Origin: Akkermansia muciniphila
GTDB taxonomy: Bacteria; Verrucomicrobiota; Verrucomicrobiia; Opitutales; Opitutaceae
Length of the DNA stretch: 37,575 nt
Assembly (NCBI GenBank): GCA_945898185.1
Contig: CAMDHP010000009.1
Location: forward strand, 1 to 37,575
Direction of reading: 5' to 3'
The first letter of the stretch is position 1; every line of letters starts with the position of its first letter. A program made the position numbers and the translations under genes. The notes under the pieces were generated by a model. It ran no database searches. It was not told the origin of the DNA and saw only the letters and a program-made list of their open reading frames with translations. Of this stretch, positions 18,391-26,234 are shown piece by piece.

Positions 18391-19737
18391 ATGTCCGCCC
18401 CTTCGCCGCTGCCCGCACAGCTCCCTATCGTTCCGTTCACCAAACCCGTTTCAGGCTCGGTTCAGATTCCTGGCTCCAAGAGTCTGACCAACCGCGCCCT
18501 GTTGCTCGCCGCCTTGTGCGACCGGCCCGTCACCTTGACCGGCGCGCTTTTCAGCGACGACACCCGCCTCATGTCCGAGGCTCTGCGTAAACTCGGCATC
18601 ACCGTTCTCGCCGACGAATCCGCCCGCACCATCGAGGTCGCCAACCAGACCAACGCCTTTAGATCCCCCGCGCCCGTTGACCTCTTCGTCGGCCTCGCCG
18701 GCACCGCCGCGCGTTTCCTCACTGCCCTCTGCGCCGCCGCCCCGCGCGGCGTCTATCGCATCCAAGGCACCGAGCGCATGAACCAGCGCCCGATGAAGGG
18801 CCTCATCGACGCCCTCCGCGCCCTCGGTGCCGACATCCGCTGCACCGGCGTCGAAGGCTTTTTCCCCATTGAAATCCACGCGCGCGGCCTGCGCGGCGGC
18901 CTGGTCGAGATCGACGCCACCGAAAGCAGCCAGATGTTATCCGCCCTGCTCATGGTCGCACCGCTAGCAGCCGCCCCCGTCGACGTCACCGCCGTCGGCG
19001 GCGTGCGCTGGCCTTTCGTGCAAATGACCGCACTGATGATGCAGGCCTTCCAAGGCAGCCCGGGGCCGGCCGTCGCACGCAGCGGCAAACACAGCTTCCG
19101 CGTGCTCCAAAACCCTTACGCACGGTCCACGGCTAACTTCGCCATCGAGCCCGATGCCACCGCCGCCAGCTACTTCGCCGCCCTCCCGCTCGTCATTGGC
19201 GGCAACACCAACCTCGCCCACCTCCACCTCGGCCTTCAGGGCGACACCGCCTTTCTCGATGTCCTCCGCCGCATCGGAGCCAGCGTCACTTCCGCCGCCA
19301 GCGGCTTCGAGGTCTCTTTCAACTCCGGCTCCCACCGCATCGGCGTCACCGAAAACTTCAACGAATTCTCAGACACCTTCCTCACCCTCGCTGCCCTCGC
19401 TCCGTTGCTCTCCGGCTCCACCACCATCACCGGCGTCGCCCACTCGCGCAAACAGGAGACCGACCGCGTCGCCGGCATGGTCTGCGAGCTCCGCAAACTC
19501 GGCCAAGATGTCCATGAACACGCGGACGGCGACGGGCTCACCATCACGCCTCGCCCGCTCAAATCCGGCGTCGTCATCGAAACTTACCACGACCACCGTT
19601 TCGCCATGAGCTTTGCCATCCTCGGCTGCCATGATCTCAACCGCGACGGCCTTTCTTGGCTCACCATCAATAACCCCGCCTGCTGCGCGAAAACCTTCCC
19701 GAACTTCTTCGAGGTGCTCCGCTCCCTCCGCACCTAG
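18391..19737 (+). CDS. aroA: 3-phosphoshikimate 1-carboxyvinyltransferase (EPSP synthase)
   Basis: Joins shikimate 3-phosphate and phosphoenolpyruvate in the sixth shikimate-pathway step. The 448-residue protein shows PGSKSLTNRALLLAAL with K30, S31 and R35. GLAGTAARFLTAL forms the PEP-site loop, where many families have GNAGTA. EPDATAASY carries the catalytic aspartate, and KQETDRVAG and HDHRFAMS are near the C-terminus. It starts 9 bases after tyrA and is followed by cmk 45 bases on. The tyrA-aroA-cmk order is common in bacteria and supports an operon. No Shine-Dalgarno sequence is seen before the ATG. Confidence 0.97.
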   Translation: MSAPSPLPAQLPIVPFTKPVSGSVQIPGSKSLTNRALLLAALCDRPVTLTGALFSDDTRLMSEALRKLGITVLADESARTIEVANQTNAFRSPAPVDLFVGLAGTAARFLTALCAAAPRGVYRIQGTERMNQRPMKGLIDALRALGADIRCTGVEGFFPIEIHARGLRGGLVEIDATESSQMLSALLMVAPLAAAPVDVTAVGGVRWPFVQMTALMMQAFQGSPGPAVARSGKHSFRVLQNPYARSTANFAIEPDATAASYFAALPLVIGGNTNLAHLHLGLQGDTAFLDVLRRIGASVTSAASGFEVSFNSGSHRIGVTENFNEFSDTFLTLAALAPLLSGSTTITGVAHSRKQETDRVAGMVCELRKLGQDVHEHADGDGLTITPRPLKSGVVIETYHDHRFAMSFAILGCHDLNRDGLSWLTINNPACCAKTFPNFFEVLRSLRT

Positions 19738-19752
19738 GCATCCGCCTCCGTC

Positions 19753-19773
19753 CATTGGACATTGGTCATTCGT
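19753..19773. repeat. Heptamer tandem repeat between aroA and cmk
   Basis: Three head-to-tail seven-base units, CATTGGA, CATTGGT and CATTCGT, occupy most of the 45-base aroA-cmk spacer just before cmk's ATG. Related CATTGGTCATT texts occur as dispersed intergenic repeats in other bacteria. A role in translation coupling cannot be excluded. Confidence 0.45.
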
Positions 19774-19782
19774 CAAATTCTC

Positions 19783-20448
19783 ATGCCCCCCTTTCTCATC
19801 ATCGCTATAGACGGCGGCGCCGCCGCTGGTAAATCCACCACCGCCCGCGCCCTCAGCGAGCGCTTCCACTTCCTGCATGTGGACACCGGATCCTACTACC
19901 GCGCCCTCACCGCCGAGATGCTCCGTGCCGGACTCTCTCCCGCCGACCTCCCCGCAGTCGAGGCCGCCCTTGCAGCCCTCGCCCTTGGCACCCGCGTCGA
20001 AAGTCGTCGCGCCCTCATGGAGGTCGCCAACCGCGTCGTGCCAGACGCCGAGCTGCGCAGCCCCGCCGTGAACGCACACGTCTCCCACTTCGCCGCCCTG
20101 CCTTCCGTGCGCTCCGCCCTGCTTGCCTACCAGCGCGACCAGGCTGCCGTCGCCCGCCGCCACGGCTTCGCCGGTCTCGTCATGGAGGGCCGCGACATTG
20201 GCACCATCATTTTCCCCGACGCCGATTTCCGCTTCTTCCTTCACGCTGACCCCGCCGAGCGCGCACGCCGCCGCGCCGCCGAGGGCCAGCAAGACTCCAT
20301 CGCCGAGCGCGACCGACTCGACAGCTCGCGCAAGGCCGCCCCCCTCGCCTGCCCCATCGGCGCGATCGACATCGACTCAACCCTCCTTGACCTCGAAACC
20401 GTGGTGGAAACCGTCGCCGCCCCCATCGCCGCGAGGCTCGCCGCCTGA
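19783..20448 (+). CDS. cmk: Cytidylate kinase
   Basis: Phosphorylates CMP and dCMP to the diphosphates using ATP. From ATG 19783 the protein has 221 residues. The P-loop is at residues 11-18 (GGAAAGKS) and the nucleoside-binding start is HVDTGSYYRALT. MEGRDIGTIIFPDA and the RRAAEG lid stretch are typical of Cmk. I chose this ATG because the P-loop begins about ten residues later, as in the family; an upstream GTG at 19762 would fall within the heptamer repeat. It is paired with plsC 19 bases downstream, a combination seen in many genomes. Confidence 0.96.
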   Translation: MPPFLIIAIDGGAAAGKSTTARALSERFHFLHVDTGSYYRALTAEMLRAGLSPADLPAVEAALAALALGTRVESRRALMEVANRVVPDAELRSPAVNAHVSHFAALPSVRSALLAYQRDQAAVARRHGFAGLVMEGRDIGTIIFPDADFRFFLHADPAERARRRAAEGQQDSIAERDRLDSSRKAAPLACPIGAIDIDSTLLDLETVVETVAAPIAARLAA

Positions 20449-20467
20449 GCGTCTCCGAGGGACACCC

Positions 20468-21124
20468 ATGAGCCGGTTCAGACAAGTCGAGATGGATCTG
20501 CTGTATGGTATCAGCCACTACATCATTGGCGTCATCCATGGCATGTTTTTTCGCGGCGAGATCGCCGGCCTGGAGAACCTGCCCGCCTCAGGCGCCTATT
20601 TGGTGGCGGCCAACCACGCCAGCCACCTCGACCCCCCCTTAATCGGCGCAAACATCCCGCGCCAAATGGCGTTTTTCGCGCGCAAGACCCTCTGGAAACC
20701 CGGCCTACCCGCTCGCTGGCTTGATCGTGTCGGCGCAATCCCGGTGGACCGCGACGGCGGCTCTGACCTGAAGGCCATCAAACGCGTGCTCGCCACCCTC
20801 GCCGAGGGCAAGCCTCTCGTGCTCTTTCCCGAAGGCACGCGCTCCCCGGACGGCGAGTTGCAGGCCGCAAAGGCCGGCGTAGGCATGATCGCCTGCAAAA
20901 CCGGTGTGCCGGTCGTCCCCGTGCGGATCTTTGATTCCCACCTCGCCCTCGGACGCGGCGGGGCGATCACCTTCGGCACGCCGGTGCACATCGTTTACGG
21001 GACACCCATTCCGGCCTCGGTTTACGATGTGCCCTCCGACGGCAAAGACCGCTACCAACGCGCCAGCGAACGCATCATGGCTCGCATCGCCGCGCTGCCC
21101 CCGCCACCCGTCGTCATTGTCTAA
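20468..21124 (+). CDS. plsC: 1-acyl-sn-glycerol-3-phosphate acyltransferase
   Basis: Acylates lysophosphatidic acid to phosphatidic acid at the inner membrane. The 218-residue protein has the catalytic HX4D motif at H50-D55 (NHASHLDP) and FPEGTRSPDG starting at F120 for glycerol phosphate binding. A hydrophobic N-terminal segment lies near 12-28. I chose ATG 20468, 19 bases after cmk, with a weak GAGGG upstream; the longer frame would overlap cmk without conserved sequence. It supplies the step after gpsA in phospholipid synthesis. Substrate preference cannot be told. Confidence 0.92.
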   Translation: MSRFRQVEMDLLYGISHYIIGVIHGMFFRGEIAGLENLPASGAYLVAANHASHLDPPLIGANIPRQMAFFARKTLWKPGLPARWLDRVGAIPVDRDGGSDLKAIKRVLATLAEGKPLVLFPEGTRSPDGELQAAKAGVGMIACKTGVPVVPVRIFDSHLALGRGGAITFGTPVHIVYGTPIPASVYDVPSDGKDRYQRASERIMARIAALPPPPVVIV

Positions 21125-21131
21125 AAACCAA

Positions 21132-21157
21132 AAAGCCCCCGTTTTCACGGGGGCTTT
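21132..21157. terminator. Bidirectional terminator between plsC and tRNA-Thr
   Basis: An 11-bp perfect stem (21132-21142 with 21147-21157) closes the four-base loop TTTC. Read on the minus strand it is followed by TTTTTGGTTTTT, so it serves the tRNA well. Read on the plus strand it ends the cmk-plsC transcript, with a short TTTA tail. Confidence 0.9.
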
Positions 21158-21161
21158 AAAA

Positions 21162-21237
21162 TGGAGCCGAGCATCGGGCTCGAACCGACGACCTATGCTT
21201 TACGAAAGCATTGCTCTACCAACTGAGCTAGCTCGGC
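21162..21237 (-). tRNA. tRNA-Thr (anticodon CGT)
   Basis: On the minus strand the acceptor arms GCCGAGC and GCTCGGC pair fully. The D-arm reads GCTCAGTTGGTAGAGC. The anticodon stem ATGCT/AGCAT holds the loop TTCGTAA with anticodon CGT, and the T-arm has GGTTCGAGCCC. Discriminator T and an encoded CCA (21164-21162) follow. Confidence 0.97.
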
Positions 21238-21242
21238 AACTA

Positions 21243-21248
21243 ATTATA
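21243..21248 (-). promoter_or_regulatory. Possible -10 box for tRNA-Thr
   Basis: A consensus TATAAT reads on the minus strand just upstream of the tRNA's 5' end, within an AT-rich island unlike its surroundings. The spacing leaves almost no leader before the mature end at 21237, and no clear -35 is seen. An overlapping TATTAT slightly upstream may be the real box. Confidence 0.4.
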
Positions 21249-21715
21249 ATACATTAACTTAGGATTAAGCCTTTGTTTATTATTTCCCCGTCGTTTTCAC
21301 GAAATCGACAAAAAAGACGGCGTCGCGACGAACGAATTGAAATAAAAAACATAAGAAAGAACCACCTCCCAACGTCTGAGTTACGAGGAAGGGGCAACTA
21401 CGGGCGGTTTCCATTCGGCAGCAAGACGAAATTTTCCCGGAATCTATCCCGCGATCTTCCCTCATCACCCATTTTCCACGTGGAGTTCGGGCGCCTCGGA
21501 CTGCTAAGCCTCACCAAAGGACGATCCGCCTACCCCAAGCGCCGCCGGAAGGCTTGCCCCACTCTGCCGGCCAACAAGCCGCCTGCGAGGGCGCCTGACA
21601 AAGGGAAAACGCACCGCGACCGGCGCGCTAAAACCCGGCTTGCATGCCGCCAAACCAAGGCTCGCACGGGGTCCACAAAGAAGAGCGCGGGCTACGCCAT
21701 GGACGCCGGGTGTGA
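21249..21715. other. Gene-poor stretch beside tRNA-Thr
   Basis: About 470 bases with no convincing gene. The first 120 are AT-rich; the rest is GC-rich. Short frames on both strands lack the codon bias of neighbouring genes and match no family I know. I looked for tmRNA, SRP RNA and RNase P RNA hallmarks and found none. It contains the upstream region of tRNA-Thr and the downstream region of the ABC transporter gene. Confidence 0.5.
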
Positions 21716-23713
21716 TCACCAACCAGACATGGCATTATTGACCTCGACGAGATGGTGGGTGCCGTCGGCGCGCGTCTCCACCCGCATGTGGCGGGCGTGA
21801 ACTGCGCGCAACGTGCTTCGGTGAGCAATGGTGAGGATGGCCAAGTCGGGAAGTGCTTCGCGAAGAGCGACGTAAAAGGCGCGCTCGGCGGCTTCGTCCA
21901 TCGCGGACGTAGCCTCGTCGAGCATCAGCCATTCGGGGCGTTGCAAAAAGATGCGGGCGAGCGCCACGCGTTGTTGCTCACCGCCCGAGAGTTGTTGCGA
22001 CCAGTGCGCCTCATCATCAAGGCGAGGACCGAGCATGGAGCATTGCGCGAGGTCGAGCGCGGCCTCAACGACGGCATTGGAAAATGCATCGGGCGGCGAC
22101 GGATAGCAAAGCGCGGAGCGCAGCGTGCCGATGGGAAGGTAGGGCTTTTGCGGCATCACCATGCAACGAAACGGATCGGGCAGATGGACACGGCCCTGTT
22201 CGTAGGGCCAAAGGCCGGCGAGGGCGCGAAGGAGGGTGCTTTTGCCGCAGCCGGAGGGGCCGGTGATGAGCACGGAATCGCCGGGCGCGAGATGGAAGTT
22301 GACCGGGTCGAGCAGGGCGGTGCCGTCGGGCCGGAAGAGCGCGAGACCCTCGGCTTCGAGCCGGTCGCCGGTGAGGCCCACGTCGTAGAGCTCAAGCTGG
22401 GAGGCCCGGAGTTTTTGCGAATGCTCGATGCCGCGCACGAAGCCGTCGAGGCGCTGCACGATGGCCCACCAGTTGGCGATGACCTCGAAGCTGTTGACGA
22501 AAAAATTCAGGCTGCTTTGCACCCGGCCGAAGGCGCCGGTGAGCTGGGTCAACTGGCCTAGCGAAATGGCGCCGGCGAAGAATCGCGGTGCCGAAAGCAG
22601 AAGCGGCACGGTATCGGAAAGGCGAAAGTAAACCGCTTTAAACGCGTTGAGGTGGATCCGGCGAATGAGGGTGGCGTTGAAGTTACCGACGATGCGGGAA
22701 AAACTAAGGCCGAGGGTGCGTTGCTCGGCGGGCTCGCCCTCGATGAGCGCCGTGCTTTCGCTGTTCTCGCGCAGACGGATGAGACCGAAGCGGAAGTCAG
22801 CCTCGAGCTTTTGCTGCTCGTAGTTGAGCCCGATTATTGGTCGGCCGACGCGGCCGACCAGCCAGGTGCCGAGAAAGGAGTAGAGCACGCAGAACCACAC
22901 AAGATGGCCGGGGATGGCCGTAAGGAATCCGGTCGTGCCCTCGTAGGCGGTCCAGAGCGTGCTGACCAGCGGGGCGAGCATGGAGAACTGCTCAGGCACT
23001 TGGGGAAGAATGAGCGGAAGAGCGGTTGCCGTCACCGCCGGGGTTTCGGCTGAAAGTATCCAGAGGATTACCACAAACGAACCAAGACCGGCCATGGCTC
23101 CTAAAAAACCCAAGAAAAGATCCAGCGTAGTGAAGCAGAAAGAGCGAATGTCTTCGCTTATGCGTTGGTCGGGGTTGTCGCCTTGATGGCCGTTGAGCTG
23201 GCCAAGATAGTGGGCGCGGTCGCCGAGCCATTTATCAAGAAAGTGGGTGGTCATCCAGCGCCGCCAACGAATCTTGAGCGAGGAAAAGAGGTAGTCCTCG
23301 GCCAGCCAAAAAGTAATGGAACAGAAGATGAGCCCGAACATGGATACTCCGAGCTGCACGAAAAATCCGTAGTCTCCGCGCTGGATGGTATCGAAGAAGG
23401 CGCGGTTCCAATAAGAAAGTTTTATGCCGACCCAGTTTTGCGAAAGGGTAAGCAAGACGACGGTGCCGAGCAGCAGGCCGGCGATCCATTTTTCCTCAGA
23501 GTGCCAGAAGGGGCGGACCAAACCAAGGAGGAGGCGGGCCTTGGAACGGAATGTTGTGGGGCTGGGCACAGCACCCAGCGGAACGCTTTGTGAGGCGGAA
23601 AACAATCCGGGAGTGCGGGCGGCGGCAGGCGCGGAATAATACCCTCGTGCGCAAAGTGCCGGGTGGTTCAGCCCGTGCTGCCAAGTTGGCGGCACTGAGA
23701 CGATGCAGGACAC
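21716..23713 (-). CDS. SbmA/YddA-type ABC transporter (fused membrane and ATPase domains)
   Basis: A 665-residue half-transporter. A membrane domain (about residues 60-425) with roughly six helices resembles ABC_membrane_2/SbmA proteins: YWNRAFFDTIQRGD, then ALIEGEPAEQ in the cytoplasmic loop. The ATPase domain follows with Walker A GPSGCGKS (485-492), signature LSGGEQQR (from 575), Walker B WLMLDEATSAMD and an H-loop histidine in TIAHRS. Relatives import or export peptides, vitamin B12-like compounds or acyl-CoAs; the substrate here is unknown. The first 48 residues look unlike the family, so a GTG start at 23569 (617 residues) is a good alternative. It stands alone between gene-poor stretches. 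Confidence 0.88.
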   Translation of the reverse strand: MSCIVSVPPTWQHGLNHPALCARGYYSAPAAARTPGLFSASQSVPLGAVPSPTTFRSKARLLLGLVRPFWHSEEKWIAGLLLGTVVLLTLSQNWVGIKLSYWNRAFFDTIQRGDYGFFVQLGVSMFGLIFCSITFWLAEDYLFSSLKIRWRRWMTTHFLDKWLGDRAHYLGQLNGHQGDNPDQRISEDIRSFCFTTLDLFLGFLGAMAGLGSFVVILWILSAETPAVTATALPLILPQVPEQFSMLAPLVSTLWTAYEGTTGFLTAIPGHLVWFCVLYSFLGTWLVGRVGRPIIGLNYEQQKLEADFRFGLIRLRENSESTALIEGEPAEQRTLGLSFSRIVGNFNATLIRRIHLNAFKAVYFRLSDTVPLLLSAPRFFAGAISLGQLTQLTGAFGRVQSSLNFFVNSFEVIANWWAIVQRLDGFVRGIEHSQKLRASQLELYDVGLTGDRLEAEGLALFRPDGTALLDPVNFHLAPGDSVLITGPSGCGKSTLLRALAGLWPYEQGRVHLPDPFRCMVMPQKPYLPIGTLRSALCYPSPPDAFSNAVVEAALDLAQCSMLGPRLDDEAHWSQQLSGGEQQRVALARIFLQRPEWLMLDEATSAMDEAAERAFYVALREALPDLAILTIAHRSTLRAVHARHMRVETRADGTHHLVEVNNAMSGW

Positions 23714-24164
23714 TCAGCCCGATGTTCCTGATTGATCCCAGAGGTAAACCGACCGCGCATCTGGGTGAGTGAACAAACGAGCAGCTATCCAGCAGATCGC
23801 ATCGAAGCGCGTAATTAAACTTAAGAGTTCGGGTTAACGATACCCTCTTTTTCATGCTGGCGAAATCGCCTCGGTGCGCACCTCGCTCGTCACGTTCTGC
23901 AGCCGATCGCTCCTTGGTCAGGCGCGCACAAGGGAGGATGATTTCTACGGTATCCGCGCCGACACCGACGCCGAGGTCGATGCCGCTGCATGCTCCTCTG
24001 CCCGCGCGGCGAGGCCAGCCTCATTCGCAACCGCCGCACCGACACCCCGTCGTTCCCCTCGATGCCTTTTACCGGGCCGCAATTTTCGTTACCAATGGAC
24101 GCACGGTCCGCAGCGTGCCGGTTGATTCGGGTTACTGCGGTAGTGACGTCAGTTGGGGTTGCCG
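23714..24164. other. Gene-poor stretch between Cu-ATPase and ABC transporter genes
   Basis: About 450 bases with only short competing frames. The AT-rich part at about 23800-23855 may hold the transporter's promoter. The GC-rich part at 23870-24160 shows amino-acid-like bias in more than one plus-strand frame in turn (near 23874-23990, then 23990-24196). That could be a frameshifted remnant, but I recognise no protein family. Confidence 0.4.
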
Positions 24165-26234
24165 CTACAGAGGATTTTTTCCGTCCCTCTCCGCGCTGAG
24201 CAGCGCGCGCACCGCCACCGCCACGCTTGAGCCGACCATGAGCAGCGCCGCCGCCACTGGGTGCAAATGGCCCGAGGCCGCCAGCGCCATGCCGGCCAGA
24301 TTGTAGACCGATGCAAAAAGCAGATTCCCCCGCACCCCTCGCACCACTCGTCGCGCCACCCGCACCGCTTTCGGCAACATCCTAAGGTCGTCGCCCGCAC
24401 AGGTCGCCATCGCAGACGCTCGCGCCAAGTCGCTGCCGCCCAGGACAGCCAGCGCCGCCGCCGCCGCGCCCATCGCGCTCGCGTCGTTAAGCCCGTCACC
24501 GGCAAACAACACCGTCCGCCCCTCACGCCCCAGTTCGCGCACCCGCTCCGCCTTGCCCTCCGGCGTCAGCCCGCTGCGCACCCGAGCGCCGAGCTCCTCA
24601 GTTGGGTGCGGATCGCCGGTCAAAACTTCCACGGCGACGCCCGCCGCCCGCAGACCGTCTAAAGTGGCGCTCAAGCCGATGCGCCACCGCTCTCCCAGCG
24701 TGATCGTCGCCGCCAATACCCCGTCGACCGCCACGATCACCTGCTTGCCCCGCTCGCCACCCCTCATTCCCGTCGCCGGCTGTGTCGCAGATGTCTCCAA
24801 GCTTTTGTCGATCACAGATTGACAAGAGTTCTTTTGATTAGCCCACGACGGCTCTCCTATTCGCAACCGTCGGGTAAACTGCCCCGTGGTGGTGCCCGCA
24901 GTCGTGTGATCTTCCCGCCAACTCGCCTCTACTCCGCACCCCGCTTCCACCCGGACCTTTGGCGCCGTGCTAGGCAGGGCTACCGCCGCCGATTCTTCGC
25001 TCCCTGCCCCGCCCTCAGCCGCCAGCGCGCGGGCCACTGGATGCGGCAGCCCGACCTCCGCTCGCGCAACCGTCTCCTTCAACCACGCCTGCCGCGCCGG
25101 CTCACGCCAGCCCGCCGCGAATTCCCAACCCTTCACCGCCACCGCCGCCTCCGAGAGCGTGCCAGTCTTATCGAAACAAACCGTATCCACCCGTGCCAGC
25201 GCCTCCAAAAAATCCCCGCTGCGCGCCACGATGCCGAGCCGCGCCAGCCGTGCCAGCCCGCCCCACACCGCCAGCGGCGTCGCGAGCCCCATCGCGCAGG
25301 GACACGCCACTAAAAGCACCGACATCGCATTGAACAGCGCCCGATCCCAAGGGCCAACCCAGCACCAACCTGCGAAAGTGGCCGCGCTCACCGCTGTGAC
25401 AACCGGCAAAAACCAGCGCATCAATCGGTCCGCCTGAGCTTGTAGGCGTGACGGCGCAAGCCGCGCCGCCGTCACAGCCGCCAGCACTGCGTCCAACCGC
25501 CGCCCGCCACCGCCCGCGCGCACCGCGATCAAAAGCCTTCCATCCACCGCTTGCGTGCCCGCCCACACCAGCTCGCCCGGTCCGCGCGCCAATGGTCGCC
25601 ATTCGCCCGTCATCGCCGCCTCCTCTACATACGAGCGTCCTTCCAAAATCTCACCGTCGACGCAAATCGCCCCGCCAGGCGGCACCACCACGCGCTCGCC
25701 GCCGCGCAACGCTGCCACCGCCCGCGTCTCGATCCGTCCGTCGTCGCCGAGCACCTGGGCGCGGTCAAATCGCTCCGCCGTACCCGCCACCGCCCGCAAC
25801 GCCGCCACCCGGCTGCGCGCACCGAGCATTTTTCCAAGGGTGTGAACCACCACCAGCACCGCCACCACCTCGTAATAAATCGCCCCTGTGCCCGTGAGCG
25901 TGCTCACCATCGAGCCCGCCAGCGCCCCGGCCAGCGTGACCAGAAACAACAGGTCAATCGTTACCCGCCGCTCGCGCAGCGACGTCCAAGCCTGCCCAAC
26001 CAGATCGCGACCCAAAAACCCAAGCACCGCGAACGCGCTCGCCGCCAGACCGCCGTGCACAAGCCAATATGCCGCGCCCTGGGCTGGTGTGATATTCACT
26101 GCCAGACTAAACACCATCGCCTGCGCCGCCACCGCCACGCTGATGCCGATACGCAGCCAAGCGCCGTTTAACAGGCGCTGATCTGCCTGCAAACCCGGCT
26201 CGGCCGACGCCTCCGCTGGCCGCGCTTCGCTCAC
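24165..26234 (-). CDS. Cu+-type P1B ATPase (FixI/CcoI- or CopA2-like)
   Basis: Pumps a soft metal, most likely Cu+, out of the cytoplasm across the inner membrane. The 689-residue protein has the actuator TGE at 209-211, the transport motif CPC at 311-313, and the phosphorylated D355 in DKTGT. An HP dipeptide is at 398-399 and GDGLNDASAM begins at 579. No N-terminal CxxC metal-binding domain is present, and residues 1-25 are disordered-looking. Its ATG overlaps the previous gene by four bases, in an operon with a Sco protein, which points to oxidase copper loading instead of detoxification. Residues 460-495 form an extra, less GC-rich insertion in the nucleotide-binding domain. Confidence 0.92.
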   Translation of the reverse strand: MSEARPAEASAEPGLQADQRLLNGAWLRIGISVAVAAQAMVFSLAVNITPAQGAAYWLVHGGLAASAFAVLGFLGRDLVGQAWTSLRERRVTIDLLFLVTLAGALAGSMVSTLTGTGAIYYEVVAVLVVVHTLGKMLGARSRVAALRAVAGTAERFDRAQVLGDDGRIETRAVAALRGGERVVVPPGGAICVDGEILEGRSYVEEAAMTGEWRPLARGPGELVWAGTQAVDGRLLIAVRAGGGGRRLDAVLAAVTAARLAPSRLQAQADRLMRWFLPVVTAVSAATFAGWCWVGPWDRALFNAMSVLLVACPCAMGLATPLAVWGGLARLARLGIVARSGDFLEALARVDTVCFDKTGTLSEAAVAVKGWEFAAGWREPARQAWLKETVARAEVGLPHPVARALAAEGGAGSEESAAVALPSTAPKVRVEAGCGVEASWREDHTTAGTTTGQFTRRLRIGEPSWANQKNSCQSVIDKSLETSATQPATGMRGGERGKQVIVAVDGVLAATITLGERWRIGLSATLDGLRAAGVAVEVLTGDPHPTEELGARVRSGLTPEGKAERVRELGREGRTVLFAGDGLNDASAMGAAAAALAVLGGSDLARASAMATCAGDDLRMLPKAVRVARRVVRGVRGNLLFASVYNLAGMALAASGHLHPVAAALLMVGSSVAVAVRALLSAERDGKNPL

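Noticed and set aside
20123-20467. N-terminal extension of plsC
   Set aside because: Overlaps cmk in another frame and is a low-complexity Ser/Pro/Arg shadow.
21273-21800. 175-residue basic plus-strand frame after tRNA-Thr
   Set aside because: It starts at TTG, overlaps the conserved end of the ABC transporter gene, and its codon use differs from real genes nearby.
21162-24164. Genomic island inserted at tRNA-Thr
   Set aside because: The tRNA's 3' end faces plsC, away from the supposed island. I found no integrase and no repeat of the tRNA end near 24164.
23854-24306. 150-residue plus-strand frame before the Cu-ATPase end
   Set aside because: Overlaps the conserved ATPase C-terminus; no family recognised. 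Kept only as a possible decayed region.
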